A DNA stretch of 64,000 bases from NCBI GenBank assembly GCA_040902305.1, contig JBBDXN010000040.1:105000-168999 (forward strand). Reading direction: 5' to 3'. The position numbers and the translations under genes were made by a program. Below the pieces are notes generated by a model, which saw only the letters and a program-made list of their open reading frames with translations, was not told the origin of the DNA and ran no database searches. How positions within the stretch are numbered: the stretch's first letter is position 1; every line of letters begins with the position of its first letter. Of this stretch, positions 8,604 through 17,741 are shown piece after piece. The stretch comes from CAMLFJ01 sp040902305 (GTDB taxonomy: Bacteria; Methylomirabilota; Methylomirabilia; Rokubacteriales; CSP1-6).

Positions 8604-10298
8604 CTACGGCGCGGCCGGCGGCGTCCCCGCCGACTTGCGGATGTCGAGCATCTCGGGCAGTCCGCGGCCGGTGTGCTCGAAGAGCTGCACGCGGGTGAGA
8701 TGATTCATGTCGACGACGATCTCCCGGATGCGCTCGGCGGCGGCGTGGATCTGGGTGATGCGGTTCCGGGCCTCCGGGGCCAGGCTCGGATCGTCCTGGA
8801 GGATGGCCAGGCGTCCCAGGACCAGCGTCAGCGGGTTGTTGATCTCGTGGGCGGCCGCGTTGGCGAGCCGGGCGATGCTGCGCAGCTCATCGGCGGTCTT
8901 CTGCTCGGTGATGTCGATGAGAGTCGCTTCGAAGTCGGCACGGGGTGGACCCGAGCCGCGAATCACGTTCACGAGCACCCAGATGAGCCGCCCGTCGCGA
9001 CGGCGAAACTGGACCTCGACGTTGACGGCGGCTCCCTCCGCCTTGACCCGCTCGAGGAGCTGCTCGCGCTCTTTCGGCTGGGCGTAGAACTCGCCGACGT
9101 TCGCGGCCAGCACGTGGGCCGGGCGCTCGAAGCCGAGGATCCGGGCGAAGGCCTCGTTGCAGGCCACGATGCGCCCGTCCGCCAGGGTCAGGGACATCCC
9201 GGCCGGGTTGCGCTCGAACATGGTGCGGTAGCGCTGCTCCGACTCCCGCAGCTCCGCGGTCCGGGTCTGCAGGAGCGCCATGGCCTCGCCCAGGGCCCCA
9301 CTCACCCCCGCGAGCGCGGCGAGCCGGAACTCCGGCAGCTCCGGCACCGTCTCGCCTCGGCCGAAGGCCTTGAACGCGCTCGTCAGCCGGCCCAGGTTGC
9401 GGCTGAACCGTCGCCCGCCCAGGTGAGCGAGACCAAGCGAGAGCGCGAAGGCGCCGACGGCGCCCACGGACAGGAGCCAGAGCGACCGCCGGAGCGGGCC
9501 CTCGAGCTGCTCGCTCGGGCCCGCGATCCCCACCGTGAACGGAGACCGCGGGGCGCGGCTGAAGGCGGTGTAGGCGGTCGATCCCTCGATCGTGGGACCG
9601 GTGAACACCGCCTCCTCGCGCTCGCGGGCGCGCGAGACGAAGCCGGCGGGCGCGGGCGTGCCCACCCGCTGCTCCTGCCCCTGGGTCGTGGCCACCACGA
9701 TGCCGTTGCGATCCACGATGGTCCCGACGGTCCCGTCGGCGAGATGGGCCGCGGCCAGCACCGACGCGAAGCTCTCCGGCGTCATGACCGCGACCAGGAC
9801 GTGGCGGATCTGTGCGTCATGGAGCTGCGGCAGCGTGACCGCGATCGCCCGGCGGCCCGTGGTGGGGTCCACGACGAGATCCGAGACCTGCGGCTCGCCC
9901 GTCTGGAGCGTTCGCTGGAACGTCTCGAGCGAGGCCATGCTCGGCAGCGGGCTCCCGAGCGGGCGCAGGAGGTTCAGCACCTGCCGGCCCGACGGCTCCA
10001 CGAGGGCCACGGTCAGCCACCGCCGATCGGCCTCCCGAGCCAGCCGCGCCTGCTCGTAGAGCCTGACCAGATTTGCCGGGTCGAGATCGTTCGAGGTCGC
10101 GAGCCCCTTCAGCCCCGCGAGGGAGATCTCGACCTCGCGATCCACCGCCACGGTCAGGGCGCGGGCGTGGTACACCAGCGCCTGCTCCATGGCGCGCCGC
10201 TCGTCCTGGTGAGCCCACCAGATCGCGAGGCCGGCGACCCCCAGCAGGGGGACCAGCCCCAGGGAGACGACCGCGAGCAGAAACGTGCGAAGCTTCAT
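8604..10298 (-). CDS. Membrane PAS sensor with HisKA domain but no ATPase domain
   Basis: This is a 564-residue protein. An N-terminal signal anchor (about residues 5-27) and a second helix near 270-290 enclose a dCache-like extracellular sensor domain. A linker, a PAS domain (about 350-470; RYRTMFERNPAGMSLTLADG) and a HisKA dimerisation helix follow, with phospho-acceptor His484 in AAHEINNPLTLVLGR. The protein ends 80 residues after this histidine, where a HATPase_c domain with N, G1 and G2 boxes would be expected in a complete kinase. No such domain is encoded downstream before the next gene. It could act as a phosphotransfer partner or dimerise with another kinase. No response regulator is adjacent. 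Confidence 0.82.
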   Translation of the reverse strand: MKLRTFLLAVVSLGLVPLLGVAGLAIWWAHQDERRAMEQALVYHARALTVAVDREVEISLAGLKGLATSNDLDPANLVRLYEQARLAREADRRWLTVALVEPSGRQVLNLLRPLGSPLPSMASLETFQRTLQTGEPQVSDLVVDPTTGRRAIAVTLPQLHDAQIRHVLVAVMTPESFASVLAAAHLADGTVGTIVDRNGIVVATTQGQEQRVGTPAPAGFVSRAREREEAVFTGPTIEGSTAYTAFSRAPRSPFTVGIAGPSEQLEGPLRRSLWLLSVGAVGAFALSLGLAHLGGRRFSRNLGRLTSAFKAFGRGETVPELPEFRLAALAGVSGALGEAMALLQTRTAELRESEQRYRTMFERNPAGMSLTLADGRIVACNEAFARILGFERPAHVLAANVGEFYAQPKEREQLLERVKAEGAAVNVEVQFRRRDGRLIWVLVNVIRGSGPPRADFEATLIDITEQKTADELRSIARLANAAAHEINNPLTLVLGRLAILQDDPSLAPEARNRITQIHAAAERIREIVVDMNHLTRVQLFEHTGRGLPEMLDIRKSAGTPPAAP

Positions 10299-10357
10299 GG
10301 CTGCTGCCGAGAATAGGGAACGCGAGCCACATCGGCAAGCTTTGCTATGCTCGCGCC

Positions 10358-11956
10358 ATGTTGTACGACGCCATCGTGATCGGCGCCGGCATCTCCGGCA
10401 TGTACCAGCTCCACCGGCTGCGCGGGCTCGGCCTGCGCGCGCGGGTGTTCGAGGCCGGCGACGACGTCGGCGGCACCTGGTACTGGAACCGCTACCCCGG
10501 GGCGCGGTTCGATTCCGAGAGCTGGACCTACGGCTACTCCTTCTCCGACGAGATCCTGCGCGAGTGGGAGTGGAGCGAGCACTTCGCAGCCCAGCCCGAG
10601 ACCCTGCGCTACTGCAACTTCGTCGCCGACAAGCTCGACCTCCGCCGCGACATCGAGTTCAGCTGCCGGATCAAGGCCGCGGTCCATGACGAGGCCGCCC
10701 GCCAGTGGGAGATCGAGGCCGAGGACGGCCGGCGGGCGCGGGCGCGGTTCCTGATCACCGCGATCGGGCCCCTGTCCGCGCCGACCATGCCGACCATCCC
10801 GGGCGTCGAGAGCTTCCGCGGCGAGGCCTACCACACCGGCCGGTGGCCGCACGAGCCGGTGACCTTCGCGGGCAAGCGCGTCGCGGTGATCGGCACCGGC
10901 GCGACCGCGGTCCAGGCGATCACCGAGATCGCCAAGACGGTCGGCCACCTCACGGTGTTCCAGCGCACGCCGAACTGGTGCGCGCCGCTGCACAACCGCC
11001 CGATGGACGCGGCCACGCAGGCCCGCATCAAGGCCACCTATCCGGAGATCTTCGCGGTCTGCCGCGAGTCCTTCGGCTGCTTCATCCACCAGGCCGACCC
11101 GCGCAACGCGCTCGAGGTGAGCCCGGAGGAGCGCGAGGCGTTCTACGAGAAGCTCTACCGCGAGCCCGGCTTTGGCATCTGGATGGGCAACTTCCGCGAC
11201 GTGCTGATCGACCGGGACGCCAACGCCACCATCACCGAGTTCATGCGCCGGAAGATCCGCTCGCGGGTCCGGGACCCGAAGCTCGCCGAGAAGCTGATCC
11301 CGACGAACCACGGCTTCGGCACCCGCCGGGTGCCGCTGGAGAGCGGCTACTACGAGGTCTTCAACCAGCCGAACGTGCGCCTCGTGGACGTGCGCGAGAC
11401 GCCGATCGAGCGGATCACGCCCGCCGGGGTCAAGACGAGCGACGCCGAGCGCGAGTTCGACATGATCATCTACGCTACCGGCTTCGACGCCATCACCGGG
11501 GCGTTCGACCGCATCGACGTCCGCGGCGTGGGCGGGCGCCGGCTCCGGGAGAAGTGGGCGGAGGGACCGCGCACCTACCTCGGGCTGCAGATCGTGGGCT
11601 TCCCCAACCTGTTCACGCTGGTCGGGCCACACAACGCGGCCACGTTCTGCAATATCCCACGCTGCATCGAGCAGAACGTGGACTGGGTGACCGCGCTCAT
11701 CGCGCACATGCGCGACAACGGCCACACCCGCGTCGAGGCCACCCCCGAGGCGGAGCGGGACTGGACCCGGCACGTGCACGACACCGGGCGGCGCATGCTG
11801 TTCACCCAGGTCGATTCCTGGATGATGGGCATCAACTCCAACGTGGCGGGCAAGCAGAAGCGCACGTTCATCGTCTACGCGGGCGGCGCCCCGAAGTACC
11901 GCGAGAAGTGCGACGAGGTCGCCGCCCGGGGCTACGCGGGGTTCACGTTCCGGTAG
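10358..11956 (+). CDS. Flavin-dependent Baeyer-Villiger monooxygenase
   Basis: The protein has 532 residues. GAGISG at residues 10-14 is the FAD-binding loop, and GGTWYWNRYPGARFD is a conserved segment of these enzymes. The fingerprint FRGEAYHTGRWP at 153-164 matches the Baeyer-Villiger signature FxGxxxHxxxWP. GTGATA near 179-184 is the NADPH-binding Rossmann loop. The enzyme inserts oxygen next to a ketone, giving an ester or lactone; the substrate is unknown (cyclohexanone and phenylacetone monooxygenase are relatives). The frame is open further upstream, but the conserved start MLYDAIVIGAGISG sets the ATG. TATGCT lies only six bases before this ATG, so the transcript may be leaderless. Confidence 0.9.
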   Translation: MLYDAIVIGAGISGMYQLHRLRGLGLRARVFEAGDDVGGTWYWNRYPGARFDSESWTYGYSFSDEILREWEWSEHFAAQPETLRYCNFVADKLDLRRDIEFSCRIKAAVHDEAARQWEIEAEDGRRARARFLITAIGPLSAPTMPTIPGVESFRGEAYHTGRWPHEPVTFAGKRVAVIGTGATAVQAITEIAKTVGHLTVFQRTPNWCAPLHNRPMDAATQARIKATYPEIFAVCRESFGCFIHQADPRNALEVSPEEREAFYEKLYREPGFGIWMGNFRDVLIDRDANATITEFMRRKIRSRVRDPKLAEKLIPTNHGFGTRRVPLESGYYEVFNQPNVRLVDVRETPIERITPAGVKTSDAEREFDMIIYATGFDAITGAFDRIDVRGVGGRRLREKWAEGPRTYLGLQIVGFPNLFTLVGPHNAATFCNIPRCIEQNVDWVTALIAHMRDNGHTRVEATPEAERDWTRHVHDTGRRMLFTQVDSWMMGINSNVAGKQKRTFIVYAGGAPKYREKCDEVAARGYAGFTFR

Positions 11957-11989
11957 CCCGGGTGGCGGCCCGCCGCCGTCAGCGGCCCC

Positions 11990-12028
11990 CCTCACCCTGC
12001 CCTCTCCCCCGGGACGGGGGAGAGGGTG
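11990..12028. repeat. GC-hairpin repeat, copy 2 (putative bidirectional terminator)
   Basis: CCCTCACCCTG leads into CCCTCTCCCCC (12000-12010), loop GGGAC, and GGGGGAGAGGG (12016-12026). It lies between the ends of two convergent genes, like copies 1 and 3. Confidence 0.7.
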
Positions 12029-12034
12029 ATTCCG

Positions 12035-13267
12035 TCAGCGGGTCACTTTCGGCACGCTCTTCGCCGCCAGCTCGCCGATCTTCTTGCCCATCGCCGAGCC
12101 GACTTCCGTCGAGGTGCGGTAGTGCACGCCATCGTAGATGCGCGCCTGCGCGACCTCCTTCGTGAAGTCGGCGACGCTCGTCCACGTGCGAACGGCGCCC
12201 CCGGTCGGGCTGGTGGAGCTCAGCTTCGGCGTGGGCCCGGAGCCGATCTCGGCCGCAAGCACGGCGCCCAGGGCCCCGGCCACGATGCAGTGGGCGCAGG
12301 GATACTCGGGATGCATCGGCGTCGAGATGAACGGCGTCCAGCCCGGGTCCCGCTCGGTCGCGTTGTTGCCGTCGAGATCGCCGTTGCGGATGGCGGTGAC
12401 CGGGCGCCAGAGATGGTACGTGTACTTGCCGTCGAAGACGGCGATCAGCGCGTCGTCCATGGCCATCGCGGCCAGCGCGAACAGGCGCGCGTTGTCGGTG
12501 ACGTCGCGGCCGGGGGCGCCGGCCACCGAGCGGGCGATCGGCCAGTAGACGACCGGGGCCGTCGCTTCCCAGAACTGGGCGATCGCGGTCTGCTCCGGGG
12601 TGCGCTGGGTGCTGGTCCGCGATCCGACCGCCTTGATCTCGTTGTAGTCGCGTGCCCAGGTGTCGCTGGTGAGACCGGGCGGAGGGCCCGGGCGGAAGTG
12701 GTCGCCGCGGGGCATCACCCAGGGCCGCCGCTTTCCCCAGTGGGGCGTCGCCGGCCCCACCGTGGGCACGTAAATGCCCGCCGCGGTATGGGGGCGGTAG
12801 ACGTCGGGGGCGACCATCCCGTCGTCGGCGCACAGCGCCACGATCGCGGCCGCCGCCTGCTCGCCGAGCGCGATGCCCGCGGTCTTCGCCGGGCCGTCGG
12901 GGACCGATCCCAGCAGGGCCTGGTAGTCGGCGTCGATGGCCGCCTGCTGGGCCGGCATGAGCTTCGAGAGCGCGGTGCGCGTCGCCGCCGCGACCGCCGC
13001 CTCCACCGACGCCCCCGGCGCCGGGCTGAGCTTCGCGCGCTGCGGAGGATACCGACCGGTGACCGCGTTGACCGCCTCGAAGACCGAGACCTGGACGATG
13101 GCCATCATTCTTATCGTGATGGGCGGGGCCGGGAGGCGGGACACCACGTCGGCGGCCCGGGCGTTCGCGTCGGTGACGACGTCCGCGTGGGCGCCCGGGG
13201 CGCCGGCGAGGATTGCCACGGCCAGGAGCCCGATACCTGCGCTGATGAGCCCGCGTATGGTCTTCAT
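12035..13267 (-). CDS. Secreted vanadium-dependent haloperoxidase/PAP2-family protein
   Basis: The protein has 410 residues, starting MKTIRGLISAGIGLL with a signal peptide cut near GAHA-DV. The core has the helical PAP2/haloperoxidase pattern: LWRPVTAIRNGD, then MHPEYPCAHC, then ARIYDGVHYRTST near the C-terminus. In the family these blocks give the K/R, PSGH and R-H vanadate or phosphate ligands. Here the usual PSGH is PCAH, so the serine and glycine are replaced while the histidine remains. The start overlaps the stop of the upstream acyl-CoA dehydrogenase by four bases. A degraded second copy lies at 17325-17656. Oxidation of halide versus phosphatase activity cannot be decided from sequence. 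Confidence 0.8.
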   Translation of the reverse strand: MKTIRGLISAGIGLLAVAILAGAPGAHADVVTDANARAADVVSRLPAPPITIRMMAIVQVSVFEAVNAVTGRYPPQRAKLSPAPGASVEAAVAAATRTALSKLMPAQQAAIDADYQALLGSVPDGPAKTAGIALGEQAAAAIVALCADDGMVAPDVYRPHTAAGIYVPTVGPATPHWGKRRPWVMPRGDHFRPGPPPGLTSDTWARDYNEIKAVGSRTSTQRTPEQTAIAQFWEATAPVVYWPIARSVAGAPGRDVTDNARLFALAAMAMDDALIAVFDGKYTYHLWRPVTAIRNGDLDGNNATERDPGWTPFISTPMHPEYPCAHCIVAGALGAVLAAEIGSGPTPKLSSTSPTGGAVRTWTSVADFTKEVAQARIYDGVHYRTSTEVGSAMGKKIGELAAKSVPKVTR

Positions 13268-14445
13268 GTCGTCTGCTCCTTTCGAGCGTCTCCGGTGGAG
13301 TCCGGCTCGTTCACGTCCAGCCCGAGGGCCATGCGCCCGGCGTAGATGACCTGGGCGCTCTCGCGGAGGTGGTGGTAGCGGGCGCCCTGCACGTCGCGGA
13401 AGAGGCGCTCGAGGCCCAGGTCCCGGTAGAAGCCGGCGCCGGAGGCTAGCTCCATGGCCACCTCGACGGTCCGGATCGCCGCCCGGCCGGCCACCGTCCG
13501 GCCGATCATCACCTCGTTGGTCGTCTCGCGGTCCGGGCGACCGGGCGCCGCGGCGTCGATCATCTGGCGCAACGCCATCCGCGCGGTGGCCAGCTCGTTC
13601 TCCATGCGGCCCGCCAGCTCCTGGGTGGCGGCGTCGTGGCGCCGCGCGGCGGCCTGGCGGAGCGCCAGCGCGCGGGCTGCTTCCGCGATGCCGACGTAGA
13701 CCGAGTAGATCAGGGGCTCGACGTGCATGGCGACCACGTGCCACGGTCCCCAGCGGCCCGGCGGCCGGCGGACGCCGATCGCGGCGTCGGGCACGAAGAC
13801 CCCGTCCAGGGCGATGTCGTGCGAGCCGGTGCCGCGCATGCCGAGGGTGCGCCAGGTGTCCTGGACCTCGAGGCCGGGGGCGTCGAAAGGGATCGCGAAG
13901 TGCAGCACCGTCGGGCCGTGCTCGGGATCGTCGTGGATCGCCAGCGTCATGAACAGGTCCCCGGCGGGCGCGCCGCTGGCGAAGATCTTGCGGCCGGTGA
14001 CCCGGTAGCCGCCGTCCACCTTCTCGGCGCGCCCGGAGCCGGCCAGCCAGTCGGAGCCGCCGCTGGTCACGAGGACCGCCTCCTGATTCGCCACCCGGCG
14101 CAGAAGAAGCTCCATCGCGCCTCCCTCGTGGCGCCAGCGCCAGGCCGCGATCGCGACCTGGTGGGTGTGCATCGCCAGCGCCAGCGCGGTCGAGCCGCAG
14201 TGCTGGCCGAGCACCCGCAGCATCTCGCAGAGCTGGGCGTACGAGGCGCCGCCGCCCCCGAGCTCGGCGGGCACGCCGGCGGAGAAGACCCGGTGCTCGC
14301 GGAGGTCGCGATAGTTGTCGGCCACGAAGGAATCGGCCGCGTCGTGCGCGGCGGCCCGCGCCGCGAAGCGCGGGCCCAGCTCGCGCGCCAGCGCGGCCCA
14401 GCCGGAGAGCGCTCGATCACCGTTCGGCACAGTCTGCGTACCCAT
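13264..14445 (-). CDS. Acyl-CoA dehydrogenase family protein
   Basis: The protein has 393 residues with the three-part ACAD layout: an N-terminal helical domain, a central beta domain (VTSGGSDWLAGSGRAEK; YRVTGRKIFASGAPAGDLFM) and a C-terminal helical domain with a conserved RD-QGARYHHLRES block. It is closest in feel to the DszC/HpaH-type flavin monooxygenase and dehydrogenase subgroup, so it might be a flavin-dependent hydroxylase rather than a beta-oxidation enzyme. ATG at 14445 is preceded by a good ribosome-binding site (GGAGGTGG). It is the first gene of a two-gene operon with the haloperoxidase-like gene and is divergent from an HxlR regulator. Confidence 0.85.
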   Translation of the reverse strand: MGTQTVPNGDRALSGWAALARELGPRFAARAAAHDAADSFVADNYRDLREHRVFSAGVPAELGGGGASYAQLCEMLRVLGQHCGSTALALAMHTHQVAIAAWRWRHEGGAMELLLRRVANQEAVLVTSGGSDWLAGSGRAEKVDGGYRVTGRKIFASGAPAGDLFMTLAIHDDPEHGPTVLHFAIPFDAPGLEVQDTWRTLGMRGTGSHDIALDGVFVPDAAIGVRRPPGRWGPWHVVAMHVEPLIYSVYVGIAEAARALALRQAAARRHDAATQELAGRMENELATARMALRQMIDAAAPGRPDRETTNEVMIGRTVAGRAAIRTVEVAMELASGAGFYRDLGLERLFRDVQGARYHHLRESAQVIYAGRMALGLDVNEPDSTGDARKEQTT

Positions 14446-14532
14446 CGTCCACCTCCGTCGTCGGGAAGTCCCGGTCCGTGACGCCCACACGATGGCAGGG
14501 CGCCGCGGTGACGCCAAGCCCAGAAAATGGAC

Positions 14533-14561
14533 TTGCCCGGTCGACGGGGGGCGCCTACAGT
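14533..14561 (+). promoter_or_regulatory. Putative sigma70-type promoter for the HxlR regulator
   Basis: TTGCCC (14533-14538), a 17-base spacer and TACAGT (14556-14561) lie upstream of the regulator. Transcription would start only a few bases before the ATG at 14571, so the mRNA may be leaderless; no ribosome-binding site is visible. The region also carries the start signals of the divergent acyl-CoA dehydrogenase operon, the likely target of the regulator. Confidence 0.4.
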
Positions 14562-14570
14562 CGGACCACC

Positions 14571-15369
14571 ATGAAGGGCTATGGCCAGTTCTGCCCGATC
14601 GCGATGGCGTGCGAGACCTTCGCCGAGCGCTGGACGCCGCTGATCCTGAGAGAGCTGCTGGCCGGCGCGCGGAGGTTCAACGAGATCCGGCAGGGCATGC
14701 CGCTGATCTCGCGGACCCTGCTCGGTCAGCGGCTGCGCGAGCTGGAAGCCGCGGGCGTCATCCAGAGCCAGCCCCTCGCCCGCGGCCGGGGGCGGGAATA
14801 CCGGCCGACACCCGCGGCCGAGGAGCTCCGCGAGGTCCTCGAACGGCTCGGGGCGTGGGGCCAGCGCTGGGCCACCACCCAGTTCGACCCCGACAACCTC
14901 GACCTGATGCTGCTCATGTGGAACGTGCGGCGGCGCATCGCCTTCACGCGGCTGCCCGATCGACGAACAGTCGTCCGCTTCGACTTTCGCGCGTTCCCGG
15001 CGCGGTGCCGGGCCCTCAAGACGAGCTGGCTGATCCTCGAGCNNNNNNNNNNACTTCCCGAGCCCGTACGGCGAGTTCCTCTGGGACGCGATCCTCGAGC
15101 GCGGCGGCTCGGACGTCTGCCTGAAGGACCCGGGGTACGAGGTCGACCTCGTCGTCTCCGCCGACGCACGGGCGATGGCCCGGGTGTGGACGGGCGCGAT
15201 CACGTTCGCGCAGGCGGTGCGGGAGGGCGGCTTGCGGGTGGAGGGCCCCCGCGACCTCGTGCGCGCGTTTCCGACCTGGCTCCTCCTGAGCCACTTCGCC
15301 CACGTGGAGCGACCCGCCCACGCCCGAGCGGGCTTTCAGGAACGCGGAGCGACAGCTAGGCGATCTTGA
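14571..15369 (+). CDS. HxlR-family transcriptional regulator with C-terminal SCP2-like domain (interrupted by assembly gap)
   Basis: The start MKGYGQFCPIAMACETFAER and RWTPLILRELLAGARRFNEI form a typical HxlR winged helix, with the sensor cysteine after QF. A basic wing follows (ARGRGREYRPT). After the 10-N gap the gene continues in a different frame with DPGYEVDLVVSADARAMARV and a tail ending at 15369, which matches a sterol-carrier-like ligand domain found fused to HxlR proteins. Total length is not a multiple of three because the gap size is arbitrary. The true protein is probably about 260-270 residues. It likely regulates the divergent acyl-CoA dehydrogenase/haloperoxidase operon. Confidence 0.82.
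15043..15052. other. Assembly gap of 10 N
   Basis: Ten undetermined bases fall inside the HxlR regulator. The frame on the two sides differs, so the true gap length is unknown. Confidence 0.99.
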
Positions 15370-15421
15370 GGAGAAACCGGTTCGGGTTGGAGGTCAGGAA
15401 GAACGCGCTGGCCGGCTCCGC

Positions 15422-15955
15422 TCAGGTGGAATACCGACTCTGCCAGGGCTCGATCGCGGCCATCATCTCCCGGTACGACTGCGCCACCCGATCAGCGTCC
15501 GAGAGGATGGGGGCAGCGAAGGGCCAGGGGATCTCCAGCTCCGGGTCGTCCCACCGGCACCGGATTTCCTCCTCCGGATCATAGACACGGCTCTCCACCG
15601 TGAGGAGAATCGAGTCGACCGGAAAGTAGAGCCCATGAAGGACGCCCGGAGGGACGATCATCGCCGACGGGGATTCGCTCGACAGCTCCACGACCGCGGT
15701 CATCCCGAAGGCGGCTGAGCGCTTCCGCACGTCCCGGATGCCCACCTTGCTCCGCCCCGAGGCCAGGACGAAATAGTCGGTGTGCTCCCCATGCACATGA
15801 CTGCCCCGAAGTGTTCCGGCGCGCGACCAGGTGAGATTCACCTGCGCGCCCTCGACTCCCGGCGCCCACGACTCGCGAAACGCCTCGACCAGCCAGCCGC
15901 GCCGGTCGTGGTGAGGCTCCAGCGGACGAAGCCTTACCCCCGGAGGCAGGATCAT
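15422..15955 (-). CDS. dTDP-4-dehydrorhamnose 3,5-epimerase-like cupin (RmlC family)
   Basis: The protein has 177 residues, starting MILPPGVRLRPLEPHHDRRG, and is close to the usual RmlC size. AGTLRGSHVHGEHTDYFVLA aligns with the family block VLRGLHxQ that holds the catalytic histidine and substrate arginine. PPGVLHGLYF matches the second conserved strand, and DPEEEIRCRWDDPELEIPWP is the characteristic C-terminal segment. The partner rmlA, rmlB and rmlD genes are not in the window, so the exact sugar nucleotide is uncertain. It is divergent from the glycosyltransferase at 16135. Confidence 0.75.
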   Translation of the reverse strand: MILPPGVRLRPLEPHHDRRGWLVEAFRESWAPGVEGAQVNLTWSRAGTLRGSHVHGEHTDYFVLASGRSKVGIRDVRKRSAAFGMTAVVELSSESPSAMIVPPGVLHGLYFPVDSILLTVESRVYDPEEEIRCRWDDPELEIPWPFAAPILSDADRVAQSYREMMAAIEPWQSRYST

Positions 15956-16134
15956 GTCAGTCCGATGTCGGTGGTGGAGGACCCGGGTCGCATGGTCGCG
16001 TCGAGGATAGCAGCCCCGCGCTTCGTCATGTAGAGCCGGCCCCGGTCGGCCACCGGGACGGCTCGTGGTATCCTGCCGGCGCGGCGCGGTCCAGCTCGCG
16101 CGCGTGCCCACCATGCTGCGGGGAGGAGACCTTG

Positions 16135-17319
16135 ATGCGCGCGTTCGAGCCGTTCCGGCTTGGGCGCCGGGCCTGGGAGTGCCTCGTCGACCGGGAGTGG
16201 CCGGTGCGGCTCCACCCGTGGGTGTACGAGCGCGCCCTCGTCAGGCGCGGGTGGTACCACCGGCTGCGGCTCCAGAGCGCGCTCTCCCGTCGGATCAAGG
16301 TCGGCTTTGGCCCGATCGTGGACCGCGAGACCACGCTCGGCCTGCGCAAGTGGCACATCGACCCGATCGTGGACGCGATCAACCGGGCCTCCGCGCGCTA
16401 CGTGGGCGACATCTTCTTCCCCGGCGCCGACCTCGCGCGGTTCGACATCATCGTCATCGTCAGGCACTTCGAGTCCTTCACCCCGGACGTGGTGCGCCGG
16501 TTGCGCCAGGGGCCGAGACGCTTCGTCTACGACACGGCGGACATCCGGGTCGTCCGGACCACGACCGGGTGGCGCGACATCTACCAGGACCCCGATGCCT
16601 TCGAGCGGCACTACAAGCCATTCCTCCGGTCGATGGACGCCTTGATCCTGGCGAGCCCGCTCCAGCGACGAGACTTCGAGGACCTCGGTGTCCCCCAGGT
16701 CGAGATCGCCCGCCCGCTCCTCAACCGCCGGCACCGGACCACCTACGCCCACGGAGGTCCGATCCGGGTGGTCTGGCAAGGGTATCCGGAGAACCGCGCG
16801 CCGATGGAACGGCTCCACCCCATCATCCACCGGCTCCGAGCGGAAACCGGCCTCGACATCCGGCTCGTGTACGACACGAGCGGGCCGGCCCGCGACGAGG
16901 GCCCGATCCAGTACACCGAATGGAAGATCCACCGCTGGGAGCGTGCGCTCGTCACGTCCGATGTGGGTGTGGTGATAAAGCCGCTCGACGACCCGTTCCA
17001 GCAACGCAAGGCACCGACGAAGGTGGTCAGCTACATGGCCGCCGGCCTCCCCGTCGTGTGCACGCCCTCGGAGGCGGACCGGCGCGTCATCACCCACGGG
17101 GAGACCGGATTCTTCGCGTACGAGGATCGCGAGTGGCACGATTGCCTGGCCGCCCTGGTGACGGACCCGTCGCTTCGGGAGCGGGTTGGCACGGCCGGGC
17201 GGCGGCACGTCCTGGAACGGTATAGCCTGGAGCGGACCGTCGTGGACTACTTTCGGCTGTTCGACCGGCTCCTTGGGCACCTGACTCCTGCGCAGCGCAC
17301 GACCCCGACGCGCCCGTGA
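16135..17319 (+). CDS. GT4-like glycosyltransferase
   Basis: The protein has 394 residues with a two-domain GT-B layout. The C-terminal half carries KAPTKVVSYMAAGLPVVCTP, the Gly-Pro-rich nucleotide-sugar loop of GT4 enzymes, followed by GETGFFAYED. The N-terminal half is divergent. ATG at 16135 is preceded by GGGAGGAG at good spacing; a TTG directly before it is less likely. Further upstream, TATCCT at 16069 with a TGG extension may be the -10 box. It is divergent from the RmlC-like gene and may share a pathway with it. The acceptor is unknown. Confidence 0.75.
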   Translation: MRAFEPFRLGRRAWECLVDREWPVRLHPWVYERALVRRGWYHRLRLQSALSRRIKVGFGPIVDRETTLGLRKWHIDPIVDAINRASARYVGDIFFPGADLARFDIIVIVRHFESFTPDVVRRLRQGPRRFVYDTADIRVVRTTTGWRDIYQDPDAFERHYKPFLRSMDALILASPLQRRDFEDLGVPQVEIARPLLNRRHRTTYAHGGPIRVVWQGYPENRAPMERLHPIIHRLRAETGLDIRLVYDTSGPARDEGPIQYTEWKIHRWERALVTSDVGVVIKPLDDPFQQRKAPTKVVSYMAAGLPVVCTPSEADRRVITHGETGFFAYEDREWHDCLAALVTDPSLRERVGTAGRRHVLERYSLERTVVDYFRLFDRLLGHLTPAQRTTPTRP

Positions 17320-17324
17320 CGCGG

Positions 17325-17656
17325 TCAGCGGGTCACTTTCGGCACGCTCTTCGCCGCCAGCTCGCCGATCTTCTTGCCCATGGCGGAGCCGACTACCGTC
17401 GAGGTGCGGTAGTGCACGCTATCGTAGATGCGCGCCCGCGCGACCTCCTTCGTGAAGTCGTCGACGCTCGTCCACGTGCGGACGGCGCCCCCGGCAGTCG
17501 GGCTGGCGGAGTTGAGTTTCGGCGTGGGCCCGGCGCCGATCTCGGCCGCGAGCACGGTGCCGAGGGCCCCGGAGACGGCGATCAGCGCGTCGTCCATGGC
17601 CATCACGGCCAGCGCGAACAGGCGCGCGTTGTCGGTGACGTCGCGGCCGGGGGCGC
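17325..17656 (-). pseudogene. Decayed partial duplicate of the haloperoxidase/PAP2 gene
   Basis: From 17325 this copy follows the gene at 12035-13267 base by base with scattered substitutions, including the identical C-terminus SVPKVTR and stop. It then skips about 52-53 codons: MDDALIAV joins directly to SGALGTVLAAEIG, removing the segment with HLWRPVTA and the MHPEYPCAHC motif. Homology ends abruptly at 17656, leaving only about the last 110 codons. One extra alanine codon is present (PTAGGAV versus PTGGAV). The frame remains open, but the core active-site histidine region and the signal peptide are gone. Confidence 0.85.
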
Positions 17657-17741
17657 ACAGCCATGTCTTGACGGGGTGGCCGAACCCGCGATGTCGGCGC
17701 GGTTCCTGCCCTTCGACCGTGCGGCTGAGCGGGTCCTCTCG

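Noticed and set aside
17657..17741. Further remnant gene between the haloperoxidase relic and the CoA-transferase
   Set aside because: No similarity to the intact copy or to any family I can recognise.
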